DNA of 64,000 nucleotides from positions 123,519 through 187,518 of the forward strand of contig CACMVA010000001.1 in assembly GCA_902617045.1 (NCBI GenBank). Reading direction: 5' to 3'. Of the stretch, positions 63,068-64,000 are shown in pieces. The translations under genes and the position numbers were made by a program. Position 1 is the first letter of the stretch. Every line of letters begins with the position of its first letter. The notes under the pieces are model-generated. The model saw only the letters and a list, made by a program, of their open reading frames with translations. It did no database searches and was not told where the DNA came from. The DNA comes from an uncultured SAR86 cluster bacterium (GTDB lineage Bacteria; Pseudomonadota; Gammaproteobacteria; Magnimaribacterales; D2472).

Positions 63068-64000
63068 TTTGAAACAAAATAATAAAAATTTTTCTCAGGT
63101 TATTCCGCAGTGGTATATGACCTCTGGCAGAAATAACTTGCCCTGGAGGAAAGGAATATCTCCATACAAAGTTTGGATATCTGAGATAATGCTCCAACAA
63201 ACTCAAGTCAAAACAGTCATACCTTTTTTTAATGCTTTTATAAAAAAATTTCCAAACTTAAAATCGATATCAAAAGCTTCAGAAGATGAAATTCTAGCTC
63301 TTTGGACAGGTTTGGGTTTTTATAGAAGAGCGAAAAATATTTTTAAAACTAAAGAAATAATAAAAAAAGAATTTAAGAATAGATTTCCAAAAAAATTTGA
63401 GGAATTAATTCTTTTGCCAGGTATTGGGAGATCGACTGCAGGAGCAATTATGTCAATTGCATACAACAAATCATATCCCATACTTGATGCAAATGTTAAA
63501 AGAGTTATCTCAAGATACGAAAATATAGATATTGAACAAAAAAATGCGATTAAGTCTCTATGGGAATTATCTGAAACATTAACTCCCTCAGAAAATATCT
63601 TTGAATATACTCAAGGAATCATGGACTTAGGCGCAACAATATGCCATTTAAGATCTCCACAATGTTTAATTTGTCCTTTAAACATTTCTTGTAAAAGCGC
63701 TTTTAAAGACTTCAAAACTGTTAAGAAGGTCAAAAAACAAAAATCTATCAAAAGAATTAATTTTACGTTAGCTCACTCAAATCAATCCTTCCTTTTATTT
63801 AAAAAAAATGACCAGAGTTTTTGGGAAAGTTTATGGACGCCCTATGACAATCAACTTCTAAAAAGTAAAAGTATTTTTAAAGATCCAAAGAAAGTTGAAA
63901 CTCGTCACCTCAATCATGCGCTATCCCATATAGATTTAGATATTACTGTTGAAATTTTTGAATACGATAAACCTTTTAAAATTGAAACAAACCTAGAACA
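63060..64000 (+). CDS. mutY: A/G-specific adenine glycosylase MutY (3' end beyond the window)
   Basis: Removes A mispaired with 8-oxoG. The open frame continues past 64000. Visible are LPWRKGISPYKVWISEIMLQQTQV (catalytic Glu), the helix-hairpin-helix LPGIGRSTAGAI, the catalytic Asp in ILDANVKRVISRY, and the 4Fe-4S cysteines in the C-x6-C-x2-C-x5-C pattern (CHLRSPQCLICPLNISC). The start of the C-terminal MutT-like domain follows. The start is probably TTG at 63060 or 63069, since no early ATG exists. Confidence 0.95.
   Translation, partial: MNNLKQNNKNFSQVIPQWYMTSGRNNLPWRKGISPYKVWISEIMLQQTQVKTVIPFFNAFIKKFPNLKSISKASEDEILALWTGLGFYRRAKNIFKTKEIIKKEFKNRFPKKFEELILLPGIGRSTAGAIMSIAYNKSYPILDANVKRVISRYENIDIEQKNAIKSLWELSETLTPSENIFEYTQGIMDLGATICHLRSPQCLICPLNISCKSAFKDFKTVKKVKKQKSIKRINFTLAHSNQSFLLFKKNDQSFWESLWTPYDNQLLKSKSIFKDPKKVETRHLNHALSHIDLDITVEIFEYDKPFKIETNLE

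Overview
The window reads as 64 kb of a compact, AT-rich bacterial chromosome. The gene orders are those of Gammaproteobacteria, and many are of the Pseudomonas type: gshB-tonB-ruvX, fis-purH-purD, amgK-murU beside lptD-surA-pdxA-rsmA-apaH, a rubredoxin gene divergent from ubiC-ubiA, and gmk-rpoZ-spoT-ridA. Low G+C, almost no intergenic DNA, many 1-11 nt overlaps, few Shine-Dalgarno sequences, a TonB-dependent siderophore receptor, a probable K+-dependent membrane pyrophosphatase and a DmdA-like methyltransferase all suggest a streamlined marine gammaproteobacterium, most likely of the SAR86 type. That placement is inference; no rRNA gene is present to test it. No gap between genes exceeds about 225 bases. 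I see no insertion sequence, prophage, CRISPR array or other obvious mobile element.

Layout. 1-6000: a Fur-controlled TonB-dependent receptor (cut by the window edge), DoxX, HflX, an unknown exported protein and a GcvT/DmdA-like methyltransferase, all on the minus strand. 6000-7300: a DUF411 protein, a CAU-anticodon tRNA and a YrbL-like protein. 7300-13620: minus-strand housekeeping (rpoD, dnaG, ruvX, a TonB-like protein, gshB, rsmE). 13650-20770: plus strand (a SixA-like phosphatase, fis, purH, purD, coq7, an MFS transporter, a divergent photolyase/cryptochrome). 20760-30584: one dense minus-strand run of 12 genes (two SDRs, amgK-murU, rpe, DUF192, trpEGDC, an SF2 helicase, a thioredoxin-fold protein). 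30627-40289: plus strand (an HCCA-isomerase-like protein, then lptD, surA, pdxA, rsmA, apaH, cca, a pteridine-reductase-like SDR and a phosphotransferase). 40295-42625: minus strand (PepSY protein, folK, folB, tsaD). 42675-45309: plus strand (rpsU, yqeY, rph, pyrE, ribE). 45289-54830: minus strand (pyrB, ridA, spoT, rpoZ, gmk, yicC, an epimerase-like protein, hppA, a dicarboxylate symporter, rubredoxin). 54901-64000: plus strand except a rhodanese gene (ubiC, ubiA, a FemAB/GNAT-like protein, DUF1249, yqiA, a type II glutamine synthetase, ntrB, ntrC, gpmA, mutY cut by the window edge).

How the genes work together. Most of the window is core metabolism: purine, pyrimidine, tryptophan, folate, riboflavin and ubiquinone synthesis, outer-membrane assembly (LptD, SurA), peptidoglycan recycling (AmgK, MurU) and information processing (RpoD, DnaG, RpoZ, SpoT, Fis). 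I found no clear-cut new multi-gene system. The signals most worth a second look are a methionine-rich tandem insertion in LptD (18 Met in 42 residues); a nested hairpin that would fill the 5' leader of the Fur-controlled receptor; a eukaryote/rhizobium-type glutamine synthetase in the usual GlnA place before NtrB-NtrC; an SF2 helicase overlapping the end of trpC; and a photolyase-family protein that lacks the usual tryptophans of its FAD pocket.
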